Assembly (NCBI GenBank): GCA_910577225.1
Contig: CAJTMV010000029.1
Span: 1-53,421, forward strand
Direction: 5' to 3'
From: an uncultured Eubacterium sp.
GTDB lineage: Bacteria > Bacillota > Clostridia > Lachnospirales > Lachnospiraceae
Length of the DNA: 53,421 nt
The position numbers and the translations under genes are program-made. The notes under the pieces are model-generated. The model worked only from the letters and a program-made list of their open reading frames with translations. It did not search any database and was not told the origin of the DNA. Position 1 is the stretch's first letter, and each line of letters opens with the position of its first letter. Shown here piece after piece: positions 8,356 to 16,525 of the stretch.

Positions 8356-9222
8356 TTGGGAGCAGAACATGCAAAGACATATTCATATGGCTATGAAGAA
8401 TGTATAAAACAGGAAAAAAGCGTAGAGGACATGGTTGCAGATATTCTGGCAGATCCGGAATTTCCGCAGCTGACAGAACTGATTATCGGAGACTGGGGAG
8501 ATTCCTGGGATTATAACTGCCAGCCGATTTTGGATGGAATTGTGGAGCAGGCGGAGCGTTTTTCTCATATTAAAAAGCTGTTTATCGGAGATATGGACTA
8601 CGAGCAGTGTGAAGTATCCTGGATTATGCAGGGAAATTATGAAAAATTATGGGCGGCACTGCCGAATCTTGAGAGTCTTACGATCAAAGGCAGCATGGAG
8701 CTGGAGCTCGGCGATATCTGTCATCAGGGATTAAAAGAACTTACGATTATCTGCGGCGGACTTGGAAAAGATGTGATACAGTCGGTTCAGAACGCAAAGC
8801 TGCCGAATCTGGAAAAGCTGCTTTTATATATTGGCGTTGACAATTATGGATTTGACGGCAGTGCGGATACGATTCGGCAATTATTGGAACAGGCGGATTT
8901 TCCAAAGCTGACGTACCTTGGGATTACAGACAGTGAGATTCAGGATGAACTGGCGGAAATTGTACTTGGCAGCAAATTTATGGGACAGATCGAAACGCTG
9001 GATTTATCGCTTGGCACACTGACAGATCAGGGCGGACAGCTGCTGCTGACAGAAATTCCAAAATGGCCGAATATTAAAACGCTGGACGTACATTATAATT
9101 ATCTGTCAGAGCAGATGGCAAAACAGCTGGAAGAACTTCCGATCACTGTGGATGCGTCAGAAAATAATAAGCCGGATGAATATCGTGGCACAATCTATAT
9201 GAACGCCATGCTGACAGAATAA
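8356..9222 (+). CDS. STM4015-family leucine-rich-repeat-like protein
   Basis: A 288-residue cytoplasmic protein made of irregular leucine-rich repeats: FPQLTELIIGDWGDSW, LPNLESLTIKGSMELELG, LPNLEKLLLYIGVDNYG, FPKLTYLGITDSEIQDELA, WPNIKTLDVHYNYLSEQMA. That pattern and the adjacent ATP-grasp gene match the STM4015 family. TTG at 8356 is chosen as start: AGGGAGG at 8341-8347 is eight bases upstream, while the longer frame from 8230 has no ribosome site and overlaps a promoter. The biochemical role of the family is unknown; a protein- or peptide-binding scaffold for the ATP-grasp partner is a guess. The STM4011-4013 partners (two radical SAM proteins, a hydrolase) are absent here. Confidence 0.72.
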   Translation: MGAEHAKTYSYGYEECIKQEKSVEDMVADILADPEFPQLTELIIGDWGDSWDYNCQPILDGIVEQAERFSHIKKLFIGDMDYEQCEVSWIMQGNYEKLWAALPNLESLTIKGSMELELGDICHQGLKELTIICGGLGKDVIQSVQNAKLPNLEKLLLYIGVDNYGFDGSADTIRQLLEQADFPKLTYLGITDSEIQDELAEIVLGSKFMGQIETLDLSLGTLTDQGGQLLLTEIPKWPNIKTLDVHYNYLSEQMAKQLEELPITVDASENNKPDEYRGTIYMNAMLTE

Positions 9223-9256
9223 ATCGCACAGGTACGGGCTGTGACAGGGAGAAGTT

Positions 9257-10294
9257 ATGCGCAAACAGGCAGTATTATTAGGAAATGCAAATACAAAACG
9301 GACAGATTTTTTTATGCAGGCAGCGGCTACGGCACAGCTGCCTGTCCTTTTTATTGACTGGAAAGACATAAAACGATGGAAGTCCGCGCTGACAGGGGCA
9401 AAACAGCTGATGAAGATCGATCCGCCGCTGTGGGACAGCTGTTCCCTGGAGGATCTGACACGTCTGACGAACGATTATCAGAGACAGCTGCAGGAACTGG
9501 CACAGGCAGCGCAGCGTTATCCGCTGGAATTTTTTAATCATCCATCGGCAATTATACAGCTGCTGGATAAGCGAATCTGTAAAACAAAGCTGGTACAGGC
9601 GGGAATTACAGTTACAAAGATGCTGGAAGAGGAAGAACCCGGCGGATGGACGACCCAAAAACTGTTGCATACCATGCAGACAAAGCATCTGCATCAGGTA
9701 TTTATCAAACCAGTGAGCGGTTCCGGAGCAGCCGGAGTGTCCGCGTTTCGCTGGCAGCCGTCTGTCGGACGAATGGCACTGTATACGTGCGCCATGCTGC
9801 ACCCGGCGTACGGACTGGTCAATACCAGGCGTCTGCGCCGCTTTTCGTCACGACAGGAAGTGCTTTCTTATCTGGACCGCATCCTGGAGTCTGACTGTAT
9901 CGTGGAACGATGGTATGCAAAGGCACAATATCAGGGGGATTCTTATGATATGCGTGCGGTCCTGGTAGATGGTAAGACAGAATTTTTACTGGCAAGATGC
10001 TCCAAAGGGCCCATTACCAATCTGCATCTGAATAATCATCCGCTAAAGGCAGAAGAGACGGGATTACCAGACCATGTGCTGGAAGAGATAGATTCTTTAT
10101 GTAAAAAAGCAGTGGAATGTTTTCCGGGGCTTCGGATTGCAGGGATCGATATTTTGCTGGAAAAGGGAAGTCTGCGTCCGAGAATTATTGAGATGAATGC
10201 ACAGGGAGATCTGATCTATCAGGACATCTATCATGAAAATAAAATATACCGCAGACAGGCGGAACTGATGTACGACTGGCAGAAAGACGGATAA
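9257..10294 (+). CDS. STM4014-family ATP-grasp protein
   Basis: A 345-residue ATP-grasp enzyme. Seen in order: an N-terminal Rossmann-like part (QAVLLGNANTKRTDFFMQAA), the ATP-lysine strand VFIKPVSGSGAAGVSAFRW, a central SDCIVERWY segment with DMRAVLVDGK, and the metal-binding end GIDILLEKG...RIIEMNAQGD. ATP-grasp enzymes ligate a carboxylate to an amine or thiol through an acyl-phosphate. It lies 34 bp after the STM4015 gene, same strand, as in other genomes carrying this pair. The substrate is unknown; a peptide or amino-acid-like acceptor is possible. The start at ATG 9257 has GGGAGAAG upstream. Confidence 0.75.
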   Translation: MRKQAVLLGNANTKRTDFFMQAAATAQLPVLFIDWKDIKRWKSALTGAKQLMKIDPPLWDSCSLEDLTRLTNDYQRQLQELAQAAQRYPLEFFNHPSAIIQLLDKRICKTKLVQAGITVTKMLEEEEPGGWTTQKLLHTMQTKHLHQVFIKPVSGSGAAGVSAFRWQPSVGRMALYTCAMLHPAYGLVNTRRLRRFSSRQEVLSYLDRILESDCIVERWYAKAQYQGDSYDMRAVLVDGKTEFLLARCSKGPITNLHLNNHPLKAEETGLPDHVLEEIDSLCKKAVECFPGLRIAGIDILLEKGSLRPRIIEMNAQGDLIYQDIYHENKIYRRQAELMYDWQKDG

Positions 10295-11106
10295 TTGTGC
10301 AGGAGCGTAAAAATACTGGCATCTGTCAGGGTTGCCTGCCGGCTGATGATCCAAAAGTAACAGACTCTGTAAGTTATAAGCGCGGCCGGAAAGAAGGCGT
10401 GCAGAGAATACAGATATAAAGTGTTTGTTCCAGGGGGAGGGAAGAACGTCAGAAGATCTGGTCAGGGCCATGTGAAAGCTGCAGCAGCTGAAAATGATAT
10501 CGTTGTGCCAGAGAAAAAAGCTCCAAACACAAAGAGATATCTATGGCGTTTCGAGAAAAAGTTTTGATTCATAAAACTCAGAGAAATCCTGACAGTTGCC
10601 GATCTCTGGATCTGGCGCTAAAATTATACTTGAAGATAACATTTTCTTATAAAATGTTATCTTCAAGTATTCTATAACAATTTTTTCATATTTGCAATAC
10701 CAAGAAAAAAATTGTCAGTAATTACCTGTTAATCTAAAAATATCGAGATAAATATGTATAAAAATACCAATAAAAAGCGATGTCTGACGAAAGTAAATCT
10801 ATAACATTCTGGTTCTTATTTTGAAAAAACAACTCTTTTTCTATGATCAGTTTTCGGAAACAATCTTCCGGATTTCCTTATATTTTCAAGGGTTTGAGCA
10901 TTCAAACCATATGTTGCGTCCAATAACAATCTATAAGAAAATGTTATGTTACCAATCAATAGTTCTTTCTGGCATTCGAAGTACAGATCCGGTTTCTTAC
11001 CAAAACAGGGATCTGCTGCGTGCCGCACAACGGTCTGTGTCGGATCAGAAGACAGTAACCAGGCAGCCGCGGCAAAGACAGGATGCAGGATGGAGGGAAT
11101 CGGGCA
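10295..11106 (+). other. Non-coding gap of about 810 bp before the polysaccharide locus
   Basis: No supported gene. It holds a perfect 20-bp hairpin (10626-10670), a 16-bp inverted echo of that hairpin (10932-10947) and a small GGTTTGA/TCAAACC hairpin (10891-10908). A minus-strand frame (10816-11226) contains coding-like phrases (DATYGLNAQTLENIRKSG and FPKTDHRKRVVF) and could be an old mobile-element scrap, but I cannot assign it. The region becomes noticeably AT-rich from about 10590 to 10860, unlike the flanking genes. Confidence 0.5.
10626..10670 (+). repeat. Perfect 20-bp inverted repeat with 5-nt loop
   Basis: Positions 10626-10645 pair exactly with 10651-10670 around the loop CTTAT. 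No T-run follows, so a classical terminator is not indicated. Part of the stem (16 bp) recurs in inverted orientation at 10932-10947. Candidates are a mobile-element end, an RNA hairpin or a protein-binding cruciform. Confidence 0.7.
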
Positions 11107-11442
11107 GTGAGAGAATTGGATTATGGAAAAATTGGAGCAAGAATCCGACAGGTTCGAAAAGCGAAAGGCTGGTCGCAGGATAAGCTCGCGAAAAAATGCG
11201 GAATCAGTATGTCCTTCCTGGGACATATTGAACGGGGAACCAGGATCATGAGTCTGGAGACCTTTGGAAGTATTTGCGCGGCTCTGGAAACCGGGGCGGA
11301 CGAGCTGCTCTGGGGATTGCCGAAAGTATCGGAAACAGTGATGCAGGATCTTTGGAGCCAGCCGGAGAAAAAAGAGTACGACAGCTATGCGATGTATATC
11401 CGGATTATGAAGTCTGTCGCTGAGATTATGGGCAGTTCATGA
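11107..11442 (+). CDS. XRE-family helix-turn-helix regulator
   Basis: A 111-residue DNA-binding protein: IGARIRQVRKAKGWSQDKLA, then KKCGISMSFLGHIERGTRIM is a complete XRE helix-turn-helix, followed by a short helical tail. GTG at 11107 is chosen over ATG 11083 because GGAGGGA (11092-11098) is eight bases upstream and the family typically begins RELDYGKIGARIR. Its stop overlaps the next gene's ATG (ATGA), so it is translated with the first glycosyltransferase and probably regulates the polysaccharide locus it heads. Confidence 0.82.
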   Translation: MRELDYGKIGARIRQVRKAKGWSQDKLAKKCGISMSFLGHIERGTRIMSLETFGSICAALETGADELLWGLPKVSETVMQDLWSQPEKKEYDSYAMYIRIMKSVAEIMGSS

Positions 11443-12185
11443 TTCGCCGTATCAGTATTATTACAGTAGCCTGCAACAGTGTCAAAGGGATCATTCCAAC
11501 GATGGAATCTGTCCTGGCACAGGAGCTGGGGCAGACAGAGCTGGAATACCGGATTATAGATGGCAACAGTACAGATGGTACGGCGGAAACCGCCAGAAGC
11601 TATCGCCGCCGTATGGAAGAAAAAGGGATTTTGTATGACGTTGTGAGCGAGCCGGACGGTGGTATTTATGACGCAATGAATAAAGGAATCCGGCTTGCCA
11701 GCGGAGATCTGATCGGATTTCTTAACAGCGGCGACTGGTACGAGCCAGGAGCGCTTGGGAAGGTGTTAAAAACGTTTCAGACAAAGCGCTGCGATCTGAT
11801 GTTTGGCAATATTCGCATTTACCGAAAGGATGGAAAGTCATTTATAAAAAAAGCGGTACTGCGAACGTTTCAGACATCCAGAGACTGGAATCATCCGACC
11901 ATGTTTGTCAGGGCCGGATTATATAAAAAATATCCGTTTGCGGATCAGGGCATTCACGACGATTATGGTTTTTACTTAAAAATAAGAAAGATGCAGTTTA
12001 AAATTGTGACCGTGGATCAGGTGCTTGCAAACTTTCAGATGGGCGGGGCAAGCAATCAGAGAGGCATTCGCCAGATGTGCCGGCGGATTCACGACAGATA
12101 CAGATACTGTTACCGTGCCAACGGGTACAGCCGATGGTATCTGATCGAATGTATGGTAACAGAAGCGGTGAAGTGCCTGCTGTGA
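11439..12185 (+). CDS. Glycosyltransferase family 2
   Basis: A 248-residue GT2 (GT-A fold) enzyme: ISIITVACNSVKGIIPTMES at the N-terminus, the nucleotide-sugar loop IIDGNSTDGT, SEPDGGIYDAMNKGIRLASG and the metal-binding segment LIGFLNSGDWYEP. It is a cytoplasmic, membrane-associated inverting transferase for polysaccharide assembly. Donor and linkage cannot be read from sequence; the locus supplies GDP-L-fucose, GDP-D-rhamnose and their GDP-mannose precursor. It overlaps the XRE gene by 4 bp. Confidence 0.85.
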   Translation: MIRRISIITVACNSVKGIIPTMESVLAQELGQTELEYRIIDGNSTDGTAETARSYRRRMEEKGILYDVVSEPDGGIYDAMNKGIRLASGDLIGFLNSGDWYEPGALGKVLKTFQTKRCDLMFGNIRIYRKDGKSFIKKAVLRTFQTSRDWNHPTMFVRAGLYKKYPFADQGIHDDYGFYLKIRKMQFKIVTVDQVLANFQMGGASNQRGIRQMCRRIHDRYRYCYRANGYSRWYLIECMVTEAVKCLL

Positions 12186-12212
12186 CAGAAAAAAATTCCA
12201 GGGAGGTTTGGA

Positions 12213-13373
12213 ATGCGTATCGGAATCGATCTGCTCTGGGTGCGGACGGGCATCTGCGGAGGTACGGAATCGTATATCCGCAGTCTGCTGGACGGGTTTG
12301 CGCGCTATGACAGAAAAAATGAATATCTGTTGTTTGTGGCAGAAGATCAGGCGGACAGTTTTGGAAAATACGCGCAGGTGCAGCGGATGCATCTGAAGGT
12401 ATGGCGTGTGAAATCGGTAAATCGGTGGATACGACTGTTTTGGGAGAATTTGTATCTGGATCGTGCGGCAGTCAGGAATCAGGTGGATCTTCTGTTTGTG
12501 CCGGTATACAGCAAGCCGGCGTCATATGGGAACGGGGTTTCTTATGTCAGCGTGATTCATGATTTTCAGGCACTGCATTATCCAGCGTATTTTTCGGCAG
12601 GAAAAAGGTGGTTTTTCCGTGTATCCTGGAAACGTACTGTGCAGACATCAGACCGAATGGTCGTGATCTCGGACGCAGTCAAAAGAGATCTGATCCGGCA
12701 GTTTCCGGATGCGGAAAAAAAGACGGTTACGATATATAATCCGGTTGTAACAAACGATTCCGGCCTTTCTGCAGATACGATCGAACGCAAATATGGGATA
12801 ACGAGCATGCAGTATGTCTATTGCGTCAGTTCCATGCTGCCGCATAAAAATCTGGACACGATTCTGCGGGTAGTCCGTGATATGAGACAGATGCGTCTGG
12901 TAATCAGCGGTGTCGGTGATCAGGAAAAAGCGCTGCGCCAGAAGCTGGAAAGATACCAGATTACGGAACGTGTAATACTGACCGGTTTTGTGTCAGATCA
13001 GATACGGGACTGTCTGTATGAGAACTGCCGCCTGTTTTTGTTTCCAAGTGTCTTTGAAGGATTTGGCATGCCGCCGATCGAGGCGATGCGCAGGGGAAAA
13101 CGGGTAGTTATGACCCGATGCGCCTGTCTGAAAGAAGTGACGCAGGGACAGGCCGTTTATGTAAAAGATCCGTATTCGGTATCTGAATGGAAGGAAAAGA
13201 TACAGTATGCCATGACGCTGCCGGAGAAAAGAATATCGTTTCCGGAATATGAACTGTATGAAATTACCGGGGAGTATCAGAAGCTGTTTCAGGAAGTACA
13301 AAACAGTCAGATAAAAGAAAGTAACACAAAACGTAAGAGAAGCAGAAGGAAACGAAAAGAAACAAAGGACTGA
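12213..13373 (+). CDS. Glycosyltransferase family 4 with repeat-derived basic tail
   Basis: A 386-residue GT4 (GT-B fold, retaining). It starts MRIGIDLLWVRTGICGGTES, carries SSMLPHKNLDTILRVVRD, VILTGFVSDQIRDCLYEN and the EX7E motif in FPSVFEGFGMPPIEAM. Such enzymes often add mannose or rhamnose from GDP donors. The last 25 or so residues (after QEVQN) are very basic (KRKRSRRKRKETK) and are encoded by the first unit of the 127-bp repeat at 13298, so the natural C-terminus may have been extended by the repeat. AGGGAGG lies just before the ATG. Confidence 0.85.
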   Translation: MRIGIDLLWVRTGICGGTESYIRSLLDGFARYDRKNEYLLFVAEDQADSFGKYAQVQRMHLKVWRVKSVNRWIRLFWENLYLDRAAVRNQVDLLFVPVYSKPASYGNGVSYVSVIHDFQALHYPAYFSAGKRWFFRVSWKRTVQTSDRMVVISDAVKRDLIRQFPDAEKKTVTIYNPVVTNDSGLSADTIERKYGITSMQYVYCVSSMLPHKNLDTILRVVRDMRQMRLVISGVGDQEKALRQKLERYQITERVILTGFVSDQIRDCLYENCRLFLFPSVFEGFGMPPIEAMRRGKRVVMTRCACLKEVTQGQAVYVKDPYSVSEWKEKIQYAMTLPEKRISFPEYELYEITGEYQKLFQEVQNSQIKESNTKRKRSRRKRKETKD

Positions 13374-13600
13374 GAGAAAATTGTATATGAAACAGGATAA
13401 AAAACAGAGAGCGTTTCCAGGATTACAAAACAGTCAGACAAAAGAAAGTAACGCAAAACATAAGAGAAGCAGAAGGAAACGAAAAGAAACAAAGGACTGA
13501 AAAAAATTGCAGATGAAACAGGATAAGAAGCAGAACGCGTTTCCGAGAGTATAAAATAATGCAAAACATATAAGAAGCAGAAGAAATAAAAATCCACGAA
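13298..13600 (+). repeat. 127-bp purine-rich tandem repeat, about 2.4 copies
   Basis: The phrase ACAAAACAGTCAG starts copies at 13298 and 13425, 127 bp apart, and the rest of the unit matches closely (AAGAGAAGCAGAAGGAAACG in both). A third, partial and diverged copy starts near 13551. Copy 1 begins inside the upstream glycosyltransferase gene and supplies its stop. The unit shares the AGAAGCAGA...AAAGA vocabulary of the 41-bp repeat at 15368. Confidence 0.85.
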
Positions 13601-13640
13601 GGATTTACATAAAAAGAAAGACAAAAGGAAAGCAGGAAAA

Positions 13641-14117
13641 GTGTTGCGGTCACAGGTATATGGAATAATCTACGATATAGTATCAGAAAATTATATAAAA
13701 GCCGGCAGAAGAATGCTCTATGAGAAACAGGCTTATTTATGCAATGTAAGGTCTCATCCGCAGATCGTCGACGTGGCGCGGTATTACAGGCTGTCCAACC
13801 TGCAGTATTGTCAGGCAGTTTTTATGGCTGTTTACCGGCGGCTGCCCGGGCAGTCGGAGTATGAGAAATGGGGCGTTTTCTCTGGTATGGAGACATCCGC
13901 GTTTCGAAAAAGGCTGTTAAAAAAACTTTCTGTCTGCAGTGTGGCGGCGCAGAATCGGATCTGGCTGATGCATAACCCCTATTTTCAGCAGCGTACGGGT
14001 ATTCGTTACCGGCTGGGCGGACTGCTCTATGTACTGACAGATAAGCCGTCTTTGCGGCAGCTTGGAAAGAAACTGCCAGAATGGGTGCAGCAAAGGATAC
14101 GGAAGGTGTTGTTATGA
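13641..14117 (+). CDS. Small helical protein of unknown function, possibly DUF4214-like
   Basis: A 158-residue protein with no signal peptide or clear membrane segment. The middle (RYYRLSNLQYCQAVFMAVYR, then RLPGQSEYEKW) recalls the DUF4214-type helical repeat found in surface-polysaccharide and S-layer proteins, where a residue run like YR.ILGR.P is usual; this is a weak resemblance. It is rich in Arg and Tyr. GTG at 13641 is preceded by AGCAGGAAAA, and the stop overlaps the next ATG (ATGA), so it is coupled to the next glycosyltransferase and is a real gene. Function: not recognised. Confidence 0.6.
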   Translation: MLRSQVYGIIYDIVSENYIKAGRRMLYEKQAYLCNVRSHPQIVDVARYYRLSNLQYCQAVFMAVYRRLPGQSEYEKWGVFSGMETSAFRKRLLKKLSVCSVAAQNRIWLMHNPYFQQRTGIRYRLGGLLYVLTDKPSLRQLGKKLPEWVQQRIRKVLL

Positions 14118-15379
14118 AGATTTATATAGATGTGAGTGTTTTGACAATGGCAGCGTTTATCACCGGTATTCAGCGTGTGACGCGTGAAATTGCATGCAGG
14201 CTCGTTTCGGATATGTCTGTGGACGTGATCCTTTTGTTTTATCATGCGAGGCAGAACGCTTTTTATCAGATCGATCGTCGTGCGTTTTTGCGCTATTACA
14301 CCGGACGCGGAGGCATCAGGGAAAGAATGATCACGCGGCGCAGGGTGGATTTGTCGGAAATTGGAGACGGCGATGTGTTTTTTGATCTGGACGCTGCGTG
14401 GATGTGCAGAATCAGGCGGAGCTATCTGCTGCCAATATTGAAAAAGCAGGGCGCAGTTATTGTAGCGCATATTTATGATGTGATATCTGTGACACATCCG
14501 CAGTATTGTATGACTGGCGGCGTGTATCATTTTATGGACTATATCGGCGCGCACCTTGCGTATGCAGACGCACTGATTGTAAATGCGCAGGCAACGGCCG
14601 CGGAATTAAAAAATCTGGCGGAACGCACGGGATGTAAGATGCCTGCCTGTACGGTAGTTCCTCTTGGCGCAGACTTTTACGAAAAACAGAAGTCTGGAAA
14701 ACGAACATCTGGTTACCGGATTCGGAAAGATCTGGCAGCGGCGGTAAAAGACCACAGGCCGTATCTTTTGATGGCAGGGACGATTGAACCGCGCAAAAAT
14801 CATAAACTGCTGCTGCAGGCTTATAACGAGGGACTGCGCGATCTGGGATACAGCATCCTGTTTGCCGGATATCTGGGATGGGATATGGATGCATTTGTAC
14901 ATGATATGAAGCGTCATCCGGATTACGGTAAGCGTATCTTTCATTTTTCGGGGCTGAACGATCAGGAGATTTCGTTTTTGTATGCACATGCCAGATTTCT
15001 TGTATTTTGCAGTTATGTGGAAGGATATGGTTTGCCGGTGGTGGAAGCCCTGCTGCATGGGACACCCGTACTGGCGGCGGATATGCCTGTGACCAGGGAG
15101 ACGGCAGGAGACTGCTGCGTGTATTTTCCGCAGGATGATGCCGGCCGGATGTGTGATACGGTTGCATATTTTGAAAAGAATACAGAGGCGTACCAGATGC
15201 TCAGACGGCGTATTTGTAAATTTTCTTCCGTTAGCTGGCAGACTTGCTGCCGCGGGATGCGAAAAGCGCTGTATCAGGCGTGGCAGAAGAAAACAGAAGG
15301 ACAGGCTGTCGGGGCATATGAGAAGCCGTGTATCCGGTATAACAAAAAAACGGGAAAGACAAATGTGAGAAGCAGATGA
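14114..15379 (+). CDS. Glycosyltransferase family 4
   Basis: A 421-residue GT4 enzyme beginning MKIYIDVSVLTMAAFITGIQ. Diagnostic segments are YLLMAGTIEPRKNHKLLLQA, ILFAGYLGWDMDAF and the EX7E motif in FCSYVEGYGLPVVEALLHG. The N-terminal part about residues 80-100 (GDVFFDLDAAW) matches the mannosyl/rhamnosyltransferase subtype of this fold. Start 14114 overlaps the previous stop (ATGA); the earlier in-frame start at 14081 lies inside that gene. The C-terminal codons merge into the first unit of the 41-bp repeat at 15368. Confidence 0.85.
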   Translation: MKIYIDVSVLTMAAFITGIQRVTREIACRLVSDMSVDVILLFYHARQNAFYQIDRRAFLRYYTGRGGIRERMITRRRVDLSEIGDGDVFFDLDAAWMCRIRRSYLLPILKKQGAVIVAHIYDVISVTHPQYCMTGGVYHFMDYIGAHLAYADALIVNAQATAAELKNLAERTGCKMPACTVVPLGADFYEKQKSGKRTSGYRIRKDLAAAVKDHRPYLLMAGTIEPRKNHKLLLQAYNEGLRDLGYSILFAGYLGWDMDAFVHDMKRHPDYGKRIFHFSGLNDQEISFLYAHARFLVFCSYVEGYGLPVVEALLHGTPVLAADMPVTRETAGDCCVYFPQDDAGRMCDTVAYFEKNTEAYQMLRRRICKFSSVSWQTCCRGMRKALYQAWQKKTEGQAVGAYEKPCIRYNKKTGKTNVRSR

Positions 15380-15680
15380 AAAAGAGAAACACAAAAAAGT
15401 GAAACATAAGAAGCAGATAAAAAAGAGAAAGACAGAAAAGCGAAATATAAGAAACAGATGAAAAAGAGAAACACAAAAAAGCGAAATATAAGAAGCAGAT
15501 GAAAAAGAGAAACATAAAAAGCAGATGAAAAAGAGAAAGACAGAAAAGCGAAATATAAGAAGCAGATAAAAAAGAGAAACACAAAAAAGCGAAATATAAG
15601 AAGCAGATAAAAAAGAGAAAGACAGAAAAGCGAAATATAAGAAGCAGATGAAAAAGAGAAAGACAGAAAAGAGAATCACA
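15368..15680 (+). repeat. 41-bp purine-rich tandem repeat, eight units
   Basis: Units start AGAAGCAGAT (or a one-base variant) at 15368, 15409, 15450, 15491, 15517, 15558, 15599 and 15640. Spacing is exactly 41 bp except that the 15491 unit is cut to 26 bp. Two alternating subtypes differ in the middle (AACACAAAAAAGCG versus AAGACAGAAAAGCG). The array fills the whole space between two glycosyltransferase genes, starting inside the last codons of one and ending nine bases before the ATG of the next. All purines are on the coding strand. Confidence 0.95.
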
Positions 15681-15688
15681 GGAAGCTA

Positions 15689-16525
15689 ATGAAAACAAAA
15701 AAAACAGGAATCGTAATTCCAAGTCTGAATCAGGGAAACTATATCGAAGAGGCGCTGTGCAGTGTAATTGCGAACAAACAGCATGCGGATATTACGCTTG
15801 TAGTAATGGACGGCGGTTCTGTCGATCAGACGCTCTCCGTTATAAGAAAGTACGAAGATCACATAGATCTGTGGCGCAGCGAACCAGACGGCGGGCAGGC
15901 GGACGCGATCAACAAGGGGATACAGGCACTGGACGGATGCGATTATCTGATGTGGCTGAATGCGGATGATGTGTACGAGGATGCGTATGCAGTAAAAAAG
16001 ATCGTGGATTATGCGGCAGAAAACGGTCTGGACGTCTGCTACGGCATGTCTCATTTTATAGATGAAAATGGAATGATTACAGGCGAATATCCGGTAGAAC
16101 CGTTTCATCGCGCGGCACTGGCGGACCGCTGTTTTCTAAGTCAGCCAGGCGTCCTGTTTAGCGCAAGGGCATATGAGCAGACCGGCCCGCTGAACGACCG
16201 GCTTCGGATGTGTCTGGATTATGAATACTGGATACGGCTTTCCAGACAGTATGAGTTTGGATTTATCAGGGAATATATCGGGGCGACAAGAATGTACGCA
16301 CAGACAAAAACGGCTACGATGCAGGCCGTACATGTCAACGAGGCGATTGGTATATTACATCGGCATTATGGAAAGGTACCGATGCACTGGCTGGTGACGA
16401 AGGCACTGACGCGGCATCCGCATGGATGGATGCTCCGGATGCCAAAACGATTTTTGATGTTGTTGCTGTATCCCTGGAAAGAAACGATGATAAGGAGCAG
16501 TCTGAGGGAGATGGAAGATGATTAG
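15689..16525 (+). CDS. Glycosyltransferase family 2
   Basis: A 278-residue GT2 enzyme: TGIVIPSLNQGNYIEEALCS, VMDGGSVDQTLSVIRKY, SEPDGGQADAINKGIQAL and the metal-site LMWLNADDVYEDAY. This subtype is common in O-antigen and capsule loci. AGGAAG lies just before the ATG, directly after the 41-bp repeat array. It overlaps the exporter permease gene by 8 bp, so transferase and exporter are translationally coupled. Confidence 0.85.
   Translation: MKTKKTGIVIPSLNQGNYIEEALCSVIANKQHADITLVVMDGGSVDQTLSVIRKYEDHIDLWRSEPDGGQADAINKGIQALDGCDYLMWLNADDVYEDAYAVKKIVDYAAENGLDVCYGMSHFIDENGMITGEYPVEPFHRAALADRCFLSQPGVLFSARAYEQTGPLNDRLRMCLDYEYWIRLSRQYEFGFIREYIGATRMYAQTKTATMQAVHVNEAIGILHRHYGKVPMHWLVTKALTRHPHGWMLRMPKRFLMLLLYPWKETMIRSSLREMEDD

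Noticed and set aside
10816..11226. Minus-strand 136-residue frame
   Set aside because: It overlaps the well-supported XRE gene, has no ribosome site, and its coding-like phrases could not be tied to a family.
15368..15680. CRISPR array
   Set aside because: Units are contiguous with no unique spacers, are not palindromic, and no cas gene is present.
14606..15722. Long minus-strand frames over the 41-bp repeats (up to 357 residues)
   Set aside because: They are Phe/Leu/Ser strings produced by the repeats and run antisense through a clear glycosyltransferase gene.
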